A DNA stretch of 64,000 nucleotides from Massilia sp. CFBP 13721 (GCF_014842025.1 NZ_JACYUY010000027.1:1-64000), one strand, 5' to 3'; counted from the first letter of the stretch, positions 16,890-26,152 are shown. Program-made: numbers and translations. Notes: generated by a model not told the origin, from the sequence alone.

Positions 16890-18395
16890 TCAGCCTCCCG
16901 CCAGCGCCTTGACGCGCGCCCAGGCCCAGCGCCGGTCGCCCGCTTCGGCGATGAACACCATGCCGAGCAGCGCCAGCAAGCTCGCCGTGGTGGCCAGGAT
17001 CAGCACGAAGTCGGCCAGGCTGCGGTCGAACAGGCGTTCGGCCAGGGCGGCGAACAGCGCCACCACGGCCGCCGCGCCCATCCCCGGCAGGTAAGCACGT
17101 GTGCACAGGCGCACAAGGCCGGTCGGCACGGTGCGCCCGTGCACAACGACGATGAAGGCCAGCGTGAACACGATCGATGCCGCCAGGTGGCCCCAGGCCG
17201 CACCGACGATGCCCCAGCCGGCCACGCCCAGGTAGACGATGCCGAGCCCGGCCAGCGCCCGCGCCAGCGCGAACAGGCCGGACAGGCGCGGGTGGCCCAT
17301 GCCGTCGTTCACCAGGGACGGCAGGCTGGTCAGCGAATCGATGCATTGCGCCAGCGCGATCAGCGCCAGCACGGTGGCGCCGTTGCGGGCGAACTCGGCT
17401 CCCATCCACAGCGCCAGCAAGGGATAGGCGAATACGGCCAGCAGCACCAGCATCGAGGCGTTCAGGTAAACCACGTAGCGCGTCGCCTTGACGTAGGCGC
17501 GGTCCAGGCGCGCCAGTTCGCCGCCCGCGGCCAGGGCGCTGGCCGCCGGGAAAAAGATGCCGGACATGCGAAAGGTCAGCCCCAGCACCCGGTTGGCCAG
17601 GGTAGACGCCACCGTGAAATACGCCAGGCCGGTGACGCCGACCAGGGCGCCGATGATCAGCTTGTCGGCATGCGCATATGATAAGGCCGCGAAGCGCGAC
17701 AGGCACGACCAGGCCGAAAAGCCGAGGATGTTCGCGCGCAGGCTGCGCCCCGGCCAGCGCCAGCGCAGTTCCGGCAATAAACGGCGGATGCCGCGCCACA
17801 GCACCAGGCAATGCACGCCGCTGGCCAGCACGCGCAGCGCAATCACCGCCAGCAAGCCATGCCCCGTCAACAGCACCGCCACCGTCAGCAGCGGCACCAG
17901 GGTACCGAACACCATCTCGATCCGTCCCGATACGTCGAAGCGCATCAGCCCTTGCGGCACGCTGTTGAGGTAGCTTTGCAACTGGCCGAACAGGAAGCCG
18001 AGCGCGGCCAGCTGCAGGCAGGCCACCGCCTCGATTCCGAGCGCCGGCGGCACCGCGAACACGCGCGTCACCAGCACCTCGGCGCCGGCAAAAATCCCCA
18101 GCGCACCCGCCATGCCGATCAACAGGTAGACGGCCAGGCCGAAGCAGAAGGTCGCGGCCACCTCCCTGTGCTCGCCGCGCGCATGCTGGCCGGCGATGTA
18201 CTTGACCGAACCGGCGGTGACGTTGATGTCGATCACCGCGAAATAGCCGACGATCGCCGTCACCAGCGAATACAGCCCGTAGCCGGCCTCGCCCAGCCCG
18301 GCCACGACCAGGGGCACGGTCGCCAGCGCCGCCAGCGCCGGCACGGCGGCGCCGAGCAGGTTCGACCAGGCGTTGCGGAGCAGGCGCAGGTTCAT
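16890..18395 (-). CDS. Wzx-like polysaccharide flippase (MATE/MOP superfamily)
   Basis: 501 residues with about 12-14 hydrophobic segments. It starts MNLRLLRNAWSNLLGAAVPA and continues with LVVAGLGEAGYGLYSLVTAI, the usual N-terminal pair of Wzx/MOP exporters. In-frame upstream starts run through non-conserved Pro/Arg-rich text and were rejected. It would flip undecaprenyl-diphosphate-linked repeat units across the inner membrane. Its neighbours are an O-antigen-ligase-like polymerase upstream and GT4 downstream (1 bp spacing), the normal Wzx/Wzy setting. Confidence 0.85.
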   Translation of the reverse strand: MNLRLLRNAWSNLLGAAVPALAALATVPLVVAGLGEAGYGLYSLVTAIVGYFAVIDINVTAGSVKYIAGQHARGEHREVAATFCFGLAVYLLIGMAGALGIFAGAEVLVTRVFAVPPALGIEAVACLQLAALGFLFGQLQSYLNSVPQGLMRFDVSGRIEMVFGTLVPLLTVAVLLTGHGLLAVIALRVLASGVHCLVLWRGIRRLLPELRWRWPGRSLRANILGFSAWSCLSRFAALSYAHADKLIIGALVGVTGLAYFTVASTLANRVLGLTFRMSGIFFPAASALAAGGELARLDRAYVKATRYVVYLNASMLVLLAVFAYPLLALWMGAEFARNGATVLALIALAQCIDSLTSLPSLVNDGMGHPRLSGLFALARALAGLGIVYLGVAGWGIVGAAWGHLAASIVFTLAFIVVVHGRTVPTGLVRLCTRAYLPGMGAAAVVALFAALAERLFDRSLADFVLILATTASLLALLGMVFIAEAGDRRWAWARVKALAGG

Positions 18396-18465
18396 GGTGG
18401 ATCGCCGACGGCGGGATGGGTGGATGCAGGCCGGGCCGTGCCGGACGAGGGGCGCATGCGGGCCA

Positions 18466-20007
18466 TCATGCGGGCGCCACGTCGGGCCGCAGGCGCACGT
18501 GCGTGCTGCGTTTGGCGGGTGCCGGGACGCCGGCGGCGGCCAGCGCCACATACGGCAGCGCGAGCGCGACGGCCAGCATTTGCGTCGTGCGCACCTGGGG
18601 GAACGGCGTACCGATCAGGACGTCGGGGATCATGAAGGCGACGGCGGCGACGCCGGCCGTGCCCAGGCCCAGCAATTCGGGCGGCAGGCTGCGCAAGGTC
18701 CGGCGCGCCGCCAGCACGAAGGCCCAGACCGTGCCCGCCAGCAGCGCGATGCCGGGCAGGCCGGCTTTCAGCGCCACGTGCAGGATGCCGCTGTGCACGA
18801 ACAGGCCGCCGTCCGGATTGGCTTGCCAGGAAATCTGCTGGTAGCCGGTGTAGCGGCCCCAGGCGCCGATGCCGGTGAATGGCCGCGCCAGGATGTCGGC
18901 CAGCACCAGTTTGAGTTCCAGCACGCGCTCGCTTTCCGGACCGAAGCGGCGCGACTGCATGTCGTAGAGCAGGCTGGCCAGGCCGCTGCTGCTGCCCTTG
19001 GCCTGGCCCAGCCGGCTCAGGGCGGCATAGCTGAGCGCGCCGCCCACCAGCGGCAGCGCCGCCAGCGCCAGCTGGATGCGCCGCAGCGGCGGAAAGCGCA
19101 GCAGTACCACCGCGCAGCCGCATACGAAACCGATCCAGGCGCTGCGCCGGTAGGACAGCACGATGCAGGCCGCCGTCGCCAGCAGGGTCAGCCATTCGAG
19201 GGCCCGCCAGACCGGGCCGGGGCCGGTCCGCGGGATCGCCGCGTTGAATACACGTGCGGACCGGGCCGCCGGCGCAGCCGCAGCCGAGGAAGCAGACGCA
19301 GCCAATGCCGGGCGCGGCCCGAACAGGCCGACAGCGGCGATTGCGCAAGCCATCATGCACAGCAGGCTGTCGTTGATGTCGAAGAAGGTCAGGCGGATGC
19401 GGATCGCGTTCATGTTCGCGTACACATTGTTCGGGTCGCCGCCAAACGCCGCCCAGCGTCCGAGGCCATACAGCGCGCGCACCAGGCCGGCCAGCATGAC
19501 GAAGCGCGCCAGCTCGATCGCCTCCTCACGGGTGCGAAATGCCAGCAGCAGCAGCGCGACAAGCGGCCCCATCCAGACGATGTTGGAAAAGCCCGAGGGC
19601 GCCAGCGCCTCCCTGGGCGGCACGCCGGCCAGCACCGCCGCACCCACATGGGCGCACAGCAGCGCCGCCCAGCCCCAGAACCAGGGCCGCAGGTTGCAAT
19701 CTGGCGCCACGCCGCGCCGGAATCCGGCCGCGACCCGCGCGCAGCACCACACCCCGAGCATGGTCCACAGCACCACCGGAAACAGCAGCAAGCCCGAACC
19801 GCGGCTGTAGACGCCGGGTGTGACGAACACGGCCAGGCTGCCGTAGGTCGTTGATGACATCCAGAAAAAGGCGCACAGATACGGGTAGACGAGCAGGCGC
19901 GGCCACACCAGGCCGAGCCCGGCGGCCAGCACGCCGGCCAGCGCCAGCAAGACCACGACGGCAAACGGCAGCGAGGTGAAGACATACTGGAGGAAGGTGT
20001 CAAGCAT
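18466..20007 (-). CDS. O-antigen ligase/polymerase family membrane protein (Wzy-like)
   Basis: 513 residues, mostly hydrophobic, with about 10-12 membrane segments. The start MLDTFLQYVFTSLPFAVVVL at 20007 was chosen because upstream in-frame sequence is the shadow of epsI. A large periplasmic loop (about residues 345-420) includes SERVLELKLVLADILARPFT followed by GIGAWGRYTG and HSGILHVALKAGLPG. The G-x-G and H-S/N pattern is characteristic of the PF04932 Wzy_C region. It probably polymerises or ligates the flipped repeat units in the periplasm. It lies directly after epsI, as in other exosortase-B EPS loci. Confidence 0.82.
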   Translation of the reverse strand: MLDTFLQYVFTSLPFAVVVLLALAGVLAAGLGLVWPRLLVYPYLCAFFWMSSTTYGSLAVFVTPGVYSRGSGLLLFPVVLWTMLGVWCCARVAAGFRRGVAPDCNLRPWFWGWAALLCAHVGAAVLAGVPPREALAPSGFSNIVWMGPLVALLLLAFRTREEAIELARFVMLAGLVRALYGLGRWAAFGGDPNNVYANMNAIRIRLTFFDINDSLLCMMACAIAAVGLFGPRPALAASASSAAAAPAARSARVFNAAIPRTGPGPVWRALEWLTLLATAACIVLSYRRSAWIGFVCGCAVVLLRFPPLRRIQLALAALPLVGGALSYAALSRLGQAKGSSSGLASLLYDMQSRRFGPESERVLELKLVLADILARPFTGIGAWGRYTGYQQISWQANPDGGLFVHSGILHVALKAGLPGIALLAGTVWAFVLAARRTLRSLPPELLGLGTAGVAAVAFMIPDVLIGTPFPQVRTTQMLAVALALPYVALAAAGVPAPAKRSTHVRLRPDVAPA

Positions 20008-20024
20008 GGCCGCCGCCCCAGGTG

Positions 20025-20747
20025 TCAACCGCGGCCACTGCGGTTGCCGCTGCCGCTGCCAGCGCCAATGCCGCTGCCGATGAGGCGGGTGCGGTCGGGG
20101 GCGCCGAGTGCGGCCAGCAGTTCGGCGATGAAGCGGTCCTGCACGCGCCAGGCGGCGGGCTCGTCGTTCGAGATGCTCGATACCCGCACCAGCATGCCGT
20201 CGGGGATTTCGCCCGACAGGCCGTAGGCCAGGCGGCGCAGCTTTTGTTCGATGCCGGAACGGGTGGCGTGTTCGCCGATCGTGATCCAGTAGGTGATCGG
20301 TTCGTTGCGCTCCTGCTGGCGCGCGACCAGGCGCTGCACCGGCAGGACGCCGAAGCGCGTGGCGAGGCGGTCGCTGCCGTCGCGCAGCAGCTCGAAACCC
20401 TGGGCCACGTAGCAGACCTCGGGCAAGTGCAGCTGCAACGCCTTGCTCTGGTCGCCGCCATACGCGATCGACAGCATCACGCGCCGTCCCGCCGCGTCGA
20501 CATAGGTGCGCGACAGCGTCTGGTCGTAGATCTTTTCCAGCACGCCCTGCTGCTCGGGATTGGGCGTGAGCGGGATGATGTGCGGATCGATGCGCCACGC
20601 CCCGAAACGGGCCGGGATCATCGCCTCCAGGCTGAATGCCGCCTGCGCCGCCACGGCCTTTGGCGACGGCATGAGCGCGATGCTCAAGGCCGAGGCGACG
20701 GCCATCGCCACGCCCAGCAGCAGGCTGGAGAGGAAGCGCCGGTTCAT
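20025..20747 (-). CDS. epsI: EpsI family protein, exosortase-associated
   Basis: 240 residues. An N-terminal membrane anchor or signal (FLSSLLLGVAMAVASALSIA) is followed by a periplasmic domain with IPARFGAWRID, GVLEKIYDQTLSRTYVD, VMLSIAYGGDQSKALQLHLP and EVCYVAQGFEL. This is the PF11984 EpsI pattern and is always found beside EPS-type exosortases. The ATG overlaps the exosortase stop as ATGA. The C-terminus ends in an odd Gly/Ser/Asn-rich tail (IGSGIGAGSGSGNRSGRG). Function in polymer export is inferred from association; the biochemical role is unknown. Confidence 0.88.
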   Translation of the reverse strand: MNRRFLSSLLLGVAMAVASALSIALMPSPKAVAAQAAFSLEAMIPARFGAWRIDPHIIPLTPNPEQQGVLEKIYDQTLSRTYVDAAGRRVMLSIAYGGDQSKALQLHLPEVCYVAQGFELLRDGSDRLATRFGVLPVQRLVARQQERNEPITYWITIGEHATRSGIEQKLRRLAYGLSGEIPDGMLVRVSSISNDEPAAWRVQDRFIAELLAALGAPDRTRLIGSGIGAGSGSGNRSGRG

Positions 20748-21859
20748 CGTCCCTTCCCCCGCACGCCGGCGCGCCGGCGCGCCATCCATTGCAGGCCGGA
20801 GTCGACCGCCAGGATCAAGGCCAGCGCGGTCAGGAACAGCACCATGCCGGCAAAGCCGTGCAGGAAGCCCTGTCCGGCGGCGTCGCCCAGGTAATAGGTG
20901 ACCAGGGTCAGCACGATCACGCGGATGACGTTGGCCGAGAACGAGATCGGGACGATCAGGAGCGCCAGCCCGACATTGCGAAAGGCCGACGGGTGGCGCA
21001 TCAGGTTCAGGTAGAACAGCCCCAGCGCCTCGAGCGTGAGCAGGGTCTGCAGGCCGGCGCAGGCATCGGCCACCAGCAACTGGTACTGGCCGATCTGCAG
21101 GATCACGCCGGCGCGCGCCACGGGATAGCCGGCGGCAAACAGCAAGTGCTCGGTGGCCCAGGACACCGCCATCTTCATCGGCATCGTCACCGCGGCGACG
21201 AATTCGCTCGGCAGCGGCACCATGAACAGCATGAAAAAGAAGGGAAACCACAGCACGCGCAGCGCCGCCGCGCCGCGCTTGACCAGCACGACCGCGGCAA
21301 GGGTCAGGACGATGGCGCCGATCTCGAACATCAGGATGTGCTGCGTGCGCCCCAGCAGGTGCAGCAGCAGGCCGCAGGCCAGCACCGGCCAGCCGGCGGC
21401 CGCCGACGCCGCCGGCCCCAGCGCCCTTACCTCGGGCCACTTGCGGTAGATCAGCCACAAGGCCAGGCCGAAGATCATCGGCCCATGTCCCTGTTCCTCG
21501 CCGATCCAGGCGCCGCTGAACAGGCTGGCAAAGGTGGGCAGGAACAGCACGGCCAGGCCGAGCCAGACCGGCCACCATTCTGGGGCGGCAGCGGCCAGTG
21601 CCGTCCGTAGCATGCCCAGCGTGGCCCGGGGCCACGCGCTGCCTCGCGTGCCTGGACGGCTGGCCCCGGCGCCGGCGCTGGCATCGGCCGTGGCGGCGCG
21701 TGCAGGCTCGGCGCTGGTGCCGGACCCAGCGCTGGATCCGCCCCCCAAGCCGGTCCCGATGCCGATGTCGACACCGGCCCCAATGCCGCTACCCGGCGCC
21801 GATTGGCCGCTACCCGGCGCGCTCGGCACCGCGAAGCCGGAGCGTGCGTCCGCGCTCAC
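20744..21859 (-). CDS. xrtB: Exosortase B with low-complexity N-terminal extension
   Basis: 371 residues. It starts at GTG 21859 immediately after the epsG TGA (TGAGTG), with GGAG upstream inside epsG. About eight membrane segments follow residue 90. The exosortase catalytic triad is visible: Cys267 in VADACAGLQTLLTL, Arg313 in ANVIRVI and His334 in GFLHGFAG. Exosortases are predicted membrane cysteine transpeptidases that process PEP-CTERM proteins; type B sits in EPS loci with epsI. No PEP-CTERM target is encoded in this window. Residues 1-78 are a Gly/Ser/Ala/Pro-rich extension with near-repeats (APGSG, GIGTGLGG) that family members normally lack. An internal ATG (Met83) could be an alternative start. 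Confidence 0.9.
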   Translation of the reverse strand: MSADARSGFAVPSAPGSGQSAPGSGIGAGVDIGIGTGLGGGSSAGSGTSAEPARAATADASAGAGASRPGTRGSAWPRATLGMLRTALAAAAPEWWPVWLGLAVLFLPTFASLFSGAWIGEEQGHGPMIFGLALWLIYRKWPEVRALGPAASAAAGWPVLACGLLLHLLGRTQHILMFEIGAIVLTLAAVVLVKRGAAALRVLWFPFFFMLFMVPLPSEFVAAVTMPMKMAVSWATEHLLFAAGYPVARAGVILQIGQYQLLVADACAGLQTLLTLEALGLFYLNLMRHPSAFRNVGLALLIVPISFSANVIRVIVLTLVTYYLGDAAGQGFLHGFAGMVLFLTALALILAVDSGLQWMARRRAGVRGKGR

Positions 21860-22753
21860 TCAGAACTCCATCATGACGGCGCCGACGACTTCGGCGCCCG
21901 CCTCGACCAGTTGCTCGGCTATGCGCGCGACATCGGCCACGCGCGTATGGTCCTTGCGGGCGGCCAGCAGCACGCCGCCGGCCTGCCTGGCCGCGGCCAG
22001 CGCATCGACGCCGGCGCCGAACGGCGCCAGGTCGTAGAGCAGGATGTCGTAGCGGCTTTCCAGCAGCGTGTGCAGGCTGCGGAAGATGTCGCGGCTGAGC
22101 AGCTCCTGCGGATTGGGCGGCAAGGTACCGGCCGGCAGCACCGACAGGTCGACGAAATCCGGTACCCGATGGACGACGTCGAGGCCGGTACGCCCCGCGA
22201 GCAGGTCGGACAGGCCCTGGCGCGGCTTGAAGCCGAAGATGTCGTGCTGGCGCGGGGCGCGCAGGTTGGCGTCCACCAGCAGCGTCTGCTCGCCGAGCTG
22301 CGAGAGGACGACGGCGAGGTTGGCGGCGAACAGGGCGGCGCCGTCGTCCGGGTCGGCGCCGACGACCGCCAGCGCGCGCCGCCCACGCGCGAACCAGCGC
22401 AGCATCAGCTGGCTGCGGATCGCGCGCAAGGCCTCGACCTGGGGCGAGAACGGCTCGTAGGCCGCGACCAGCCGCGCCGAATAGCCGGCCTGCCCCGGCA
22501 GCACGTAGGGATAGGCGAACTGGCGCGCCAGTGCCTGGCGGATGTCGTCCTCGCCGACCAGCCCCAGGCGCAGCGCCGCTTCGCCATAGCGGATGCCGAG
22601 GTCGCGGTGCATGCGCAGCACGCGCTCGGCATCTTCAAGCGTCAGCTTGCCCGCCTCCTGCAGCAGCATGCCCATGCGCGAGTCCGCCACATCGGCAGCA
22701 TCGGCCATGCCTGGCGCATCGGGCGGCAGCGGCGACAGGATCGGTGAATTCAT
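21860..22753 (-). CDS. epsG: EpsG-like chain-length tyrosine-kinase homologue with degenerate P-loop
   Basis: 297 residues. Residues about 25-85 resemble the N-terminal helical domain of GspE/MshE ATPases (RYGEAALRLGLVGEDDIRQA). About 105-297 is the Wzc/CpsD-like ATPase fold: EALRAIRSQL, a Walker A' LLVDANLRAPR (158-166) and ILLYDLAPFG at the Walker B place (237-246). The Walker A loop at 132-140 reads GADPDDGAA and lacks the GxGK(S/T) lysine. The usual C-terminal tyrosine cluster is also absent. In intact relatives this protein partners with EpsF to control chain length and export. Here ATP binding and autophosphorylation are doubtful, so it may act as a structural regulator. Confidence 0.82.
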   Translation of the reverse strand: MNSPILSPLPPDAPGMADAADVADSRMGMLLQEAGKLTLEDAERVLRMHRDLGIRYGEAALRLGLVGEDDIRQALARQFAYPYVLPGQAGYSARLVAAYEPFSPQVEALRAIRSQLMLRWFARGRRALAVVGADPDDGAALFAANLAVVLSQLGEQTLLVDANLRAPRQHDIFGFKPRQGLSDLLAGRTGLDVVHRVPDFVDLSVLPAGTLPPNPQELLSRDIFRSLHTLLESRYDILLYDLAPFGAGVDALAAARQAGGVLLAARKDHTRVADVARIAEQLVEAGAEVVGAVMMEF

Positions 22754-22766
22754 CGGAACAATCCTT

Positions 22767-24176
22767 TCAATTCAGGCGCAAGGGCCTGCGCGGCCTGAAC
22801 AGCGCCGGCAAGCCGCCGCGCCGCGGCTGCGCATGCCATTCGATGGTCCCGAGCACGGGAATGCCGAGCAGCTCCTGCACGTCGCCGGCCGAGCGCACCG
22901 GACGCTGCAGCAATTCGAGCAGCAGGGCCAGCCCGAGCCCCAGCACCGTGCCGAGCAGGATGGCGACGAGCGTATTGAGCAGCACGCGTGGACCGGACGG
23001 TTCGGCCGGCGCCACCGCCGGGTTCAGGACGGCGATGTCGGATTGCTCCGCCTGCGCTTCGATGCGGGTCTGCGAGAAGCGCCCGCTGGCGGCATCGAAC
23101 GCGCGCTGCGCGCTGTCGAGGTCTTTCAGCAGGACGCCGAGTTCGTCGCGCGTGCGGTTCAGTTCGAGCACGCGGGTCTTTTGCGCGGCCAGCGCTTCGC
23201 GCAACTGGTCCTCGCGCTGGCGCAGGACCTGGGCGTTGCCGCCGACGCTTTTGGACACCATCCCGAGCGCCGCATTCAGGTCGGCGCGCATCTTCTCGAC
23301 CTCGGCGCGCGTGGCCAGGTATTGCGGGTGCCTGGCGCCATAGCGCGCCGCCCCCTCGGCCAGCTTGGCCTCGGCCGCGGCCAATCCCACGCGCAGGTTC
23401 TGGATCAGCGGATTGTTCGCCACGTCGGGTGAATTGGCGGCGCCCCCGCCCGCCATGCGCTCGCGCGAGGTGGCTTCGAGCGCCGCCGCCTGCGCCGCCA
23501 CCAGCTGGCTCGACAGGTCGTTCAGGCGCGACAGTTCGACGTCGACGCGGTTGTTGTCGAGGCTGACGATGCCCTTTTCCTGCTGGTACTTCGACAGGCG
23601 TGACTGGGCGCTTTCGACGTTGTCGCGCAGCTGTTTCGTCTGTTCGTTGAAATAGGAGGCGGCCTTTTTCATCGGCTCGGTTTTCAACAGCACGCTGGCA
23701 TTCTGGTATTCCTCGGCAAAAGCGTTCGCCACCGCCGCCGAAAACGCCGGGTCGGCGCCCTTGAAGCCGATCTCGACCACGCTCGATTCGCGCGCCGGCT
23801 TGATGTCGAGCCGCCGGAGCAGCAGGTCGGCCAGCCAGTCGCGCACCGTGCCCTTGCCCTCGGTCGCTTCCTGGAACTGGGCGATCACGGCCGGACTCGT
23901 CGCCAGGCGCAGCCGGTCGACCACGCGCAAGGCCACATTCTTGCTGCTGATGATGTCGATCTGGGTCGCCATGTAGCCGGGCAGGAGCTGACCCGGCATC
24001 GTCAGGCCGGTCAGCGGATCGACGCCCTTGTAGTTCAGCAGCACTGAGGCGGTTGCCGTATAGGTCTTGCTCTGGATCAGGCTCCAGCCGAGCGCCAGCA
24101 GGATGGTGGCGAACAGGGTCGCGAGGATCAGGCGCCGCCGCGCGCGCAGCAAGGAGAGAAATTGGCGCAGGTTCAT
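22767..24176 (-). CDS. epsF: EpsF, Wzz-type chain-length determinant / export co-polymerase
   Basis: 469 residues. Membrane segment 1 is at about 17-35 (LILATLFATILLALGWSLIQ); the second lies near 420-440 (LLNTLVAILLGTVLGLGLAL), just before the cytoplasmic end. Between them is a long periplasmic domain with YTATASVLLNYKG and heptad-rich coiled coil at about 180-370 (LRDNVESAQSRLSKYQQEKG, REDQLREALAAQKTRVLELN). This is the PCP-2/Wzz layout without a fused kinase. The separate EpsG encoded next provides the cytosolic ATPase-like partner. It bridges polymerisation and the EpsE outer-membrane channel. Confidence 0.9.
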   Translation of the reverse strand: MNLRQFLSLLRARRRLILATLFATILLALGWSLIQSKTYTATASVLLNYKGVDPLTGLTMPGQLLPGYMATQIDIISSKNVALRVVDRLRLATSPAVIAQFQEATEGKGTVRDWLADLLLRRLDIKPARESSVVEIGFKGADPAFSAAVANAFAEEYQNASVLLKTEPMKKAASYFNEQTKQLRDNVESAQSRLSKYQQEKGIVSLDNNRVDVELSRLNDLSSQLVAAQAAALEATSRERMAGGGAANSPDVANNPLIQNLRVGLAAAEAKLAEGAARYGARHPQYLATRAEVEKMRADLNAALGMVSKSVGGNAQVLRQREDQLREALAAQKTRVLELNRTRDELGVLLKDLDSAQRAFDAASGRFSQTRIEAQAEQSDIAVLNPAVAPAEPSGPRVLLNTLVAILLGTVLGLGLALLLELLQRPVRSAGDVQELLGIPVLGTIEWHAQPRRGGLPALFRPRRPLRLN

Positions 24177-24206
24177 GGCGGCTCCACTATGCGGCTCCGA
24201 TGCGGC

Positions 24207-25007
24207 TCAGAACCAGCTCTCGCGCACGGTGATCACGTCGTCGACCTGCACCGGATCGCTGGCACGCACCTCGAGCGTGACGGCGCGGCCGTCGGACTCG
24301 CGCCGGGTAATGCGCATGCCGCTGTCGCTGCCGCGCGGGGTCAGCCCGCCGCCGGCCGAGATCGCCTGCTGCACCGTCATGCCGCGCTCGATGCGGAACG
24401 CGCCGGGCCGCTGCACTTCGCCGGTCACATAGGCACGCGGCGCCCGTTCGACAAAGATGATGTCGCCGCCGGCCACCTCGACATCCTTGTCGAGCTCGCC
24501 CTTGCGCACCATGTCGACGATGTCGATCGTTTCGCGTCTGGTCTTGCCGTCGCGCGTGCGTACCAGGCTGATGAGGTCGCTCCCTTCGGCGCTGACGCCG
24601 CCCGCCATCGCCAGCAGGTCGAGCACCTTGCGCCGCCCCTCGACCGGATAGCGCCCCGGCCGGTTGACCTGGCCCAGCACCGACACCTGCTGGCTCGCCA
24701 GCGTCGTGACCAGCATGTTGACCTCGGCCTGTTTCAGGTAGCCGCCCTTCTCGAGCAGGTTGCCGATCTTTTTCTCGGCCGCCGCCACTGACAGGCCGCC
24801 CACCGCGACCTGGCCCAGCAGCGGGAAAGTGATCGTGCCGCCTTCGCTCACGCGTGTCTCGACCGACAGGTCGGGACTGCCATAGACGGACAGGCGCACC
24901 ACGTCCCCCGGGCCGAGCAGTACTTCGGCTGCAACTGCGAACCCCGTCGCGAACGCCGCACCCAGTACCAGCAGGCCGGCGGCAATCCAGTGTCGTAGTG
25001 AGGTCAT
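24207..25007 (-). CDS. epsE: EpsE, polysaccharide export outer-membrane (OPX) protein
   Basis: 266 residues from ATG 25007. A signal peptide (LRHWIAAGLLVLGAAFATGF then AVAAEV) precedes the Poly_export domain: LLGPGDVVRLSVYGSPDLS and VSEGGTITFPLLGQVAVGGL. Two SLBB-type segments follow, VSVLGQVNRPGRYPVEG and AYVTGEVQRPGAFRIERG. I see no lipobox Cys and no long C-terminal amphipathic helix, so it is a shorter OPX class than Wza. It forms the periplasmic/outer-membrane export conduit with EpsF. Spacing to epsD is 32 bp. Confidence 0.9.
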   Translation of the reverse strand: MTSLRHWIAAGLLVLGAAFATGFAVAAEVLLGPGDVVRLSVYGSPDLSVETRVSEGGTITFPLLGQVAVGGLSVAAAEKKIGNLLEKGGYLKQAEVNMLVTTLASQQVSVLGQVNRPGRYPVEGRRKVLDLLAMAGGVSAEGSDLISLVRTRDGKTRRETIDIVDMVRKGELDKDVEVAGGDIIFVERAPRAYVTGEVQRPGAFRIERGMTVQQAISAGGGLTPRGSDSGMRITRRESDGRAVTLEVRASDPVQVDDVITVRESWF

Positions 25008-25039
25008 GATCGCTCCTGTCGGTGGGTCCATGGTCCGCG

Positions 25040-26152
25040 TTACTTCAGGCCGGCGACGCCGCGGTCGAGGGCTGCGTTGTCGGGCACGGGCGCAGGCTTG
25101 GCCGCCGCGGGTGCGGCGCCCTCTGCAGACGGTGCTGCCGCCGGCCTTGCCGCCGGCGCCGCCGCTGACGCTGCCGCCGAGCTTGATGCGGCGGGCGGCG
25201 GCTGGCCGCCAGGCAGCGCTGCGCCGCCCGCAGCCGTGGTCCCTGTCCTGCTCTCCGGCCGCGCCGCCGGCGTGCTGTTGGCATCGAGCGCCAGCTCCTT
25301 GTTCAGGTATTCGATCTTCGCCCCCTGGCGCAGGCGTTCGACCTCGGCCGCCGCCAGCTCCTTGTGCTTGCGGGTGACGAGAAATTGCGCGATCTGCGGT
25401 GCGGCAACCGTCAGCGGCACCGGCGCATCGCGCACCTCGGCCAGCGCCAGCAGCATGGCGCGCTCGCCTTCGCGCACGCTGAACAACTGCCCTTTCGGCA
25501 TCTCCAGCAATTTCTTTGCCAGCCCTGCGTTGAGGTCGGCGGTGCTGCGCGTCGCCTGGGAACGCCCGTACTGGATACCATGGGCATCGAGCCAGACCGC
25601 CACTTCCTCGAGCGAGCGGGCGCCATCGGCCGCCGCGCGCACTTCCGGGGTCAAGTCGCGCGCGGCGAGCGTGAGCTGCTCCATGCGGAACTGCTTGCGC
25701 TTGTCGAAGTAGTCGGGATGCGCCTTGTAATAGGCTTCCACCTCGCCCGGCGTCGGCGGCGCCACCTTGGCGAGCCGCTTTTGCATATAGGCCTGGGCCA
25801 CGATCAGCGAACGCGCGCGCTCGATCGCCCCCATGACCTTCGGGTCGCGGTCGAGTTTTTCGCCGATGGCGGCATGCTCCAGCAGTTCGCGGTCGATCAG
25901 CGCCTGCAGCAATTGTTTGCTGGCTTGCTGCTGGCGCGCGGCCGGTATGTTGGCGCGCTGTATCTCTTCGTTCAGTTGCAGGACCGTGATTTCCTCGCCA
26001 TTCACGTTGGCCAGCGCCTGGCCGGGCCGGGCCGGCGGCGCCTTGTCGCCGCATCCTGACAATGCCGCCAGCACCAGCACCAGCGCGGCCATCGCGGCGG
26101 CGCGGCAGCCTGGCCTGTTTCCCGATCCTGCCTTGCGCGCGATGGTCAACAT
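25040..26152 (-). CDS. epsD: EpsD, PpiC/SurA-like peptidyl-prolyl isomerase lipoprotein
   Basis: 370 residues from ATG 26152. A lipoprotein signal ends LVLAALSGCGDK with Cys at about residue 34. The SurA_N-like segment ANVNGEEITVLQLNEEIQRA and the helical region with LLQALIDRELLEHAA lead into a parvulin-like domain (about 190-265). The C-terminal ~90 residues are extremely Ala/Pro/Ser-rich (many AAP and APA runs), probably a disordered tether. In methanolan-type eps loci EpsD occupies exactly this place before epsE, presumably as a chaperone for export proteins. In-frame upstream sequence was rejected because it overlaps fcl. Confidence 0.85.
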   Translation of the reverse strand: MLTIARKAGSGNRPGCRAAAMAALVLVLAALSGCGDKAPPARPGQALANVNGEEITVLQLNEEIQRANIPAARQQQASKQLLQALIDRELLEHAAIGEKLDRDPKVMGAIERARSLIVAQAYMQKRLAKVAPPTPGEVEAYYKAHPDYFDKRKQFRMEQLTLAARDLTPEVRAAADGARSLEEVAVWLDAHGIQYGRSQATRSTADLNAGLAKKLLEMPKGQLFSVREGERAMLLALAEVRDAPVPLTVAAPQIAQFLVTRKHKELAAAEVERLRQGAKIEYLNKELALDANSTPAARPESRTGTTAAGGAALPGGQPPPAASSSAAASAAAPAARPAAAPSAEGAAPAAAKPAPVPDNAALDRGVAGLK

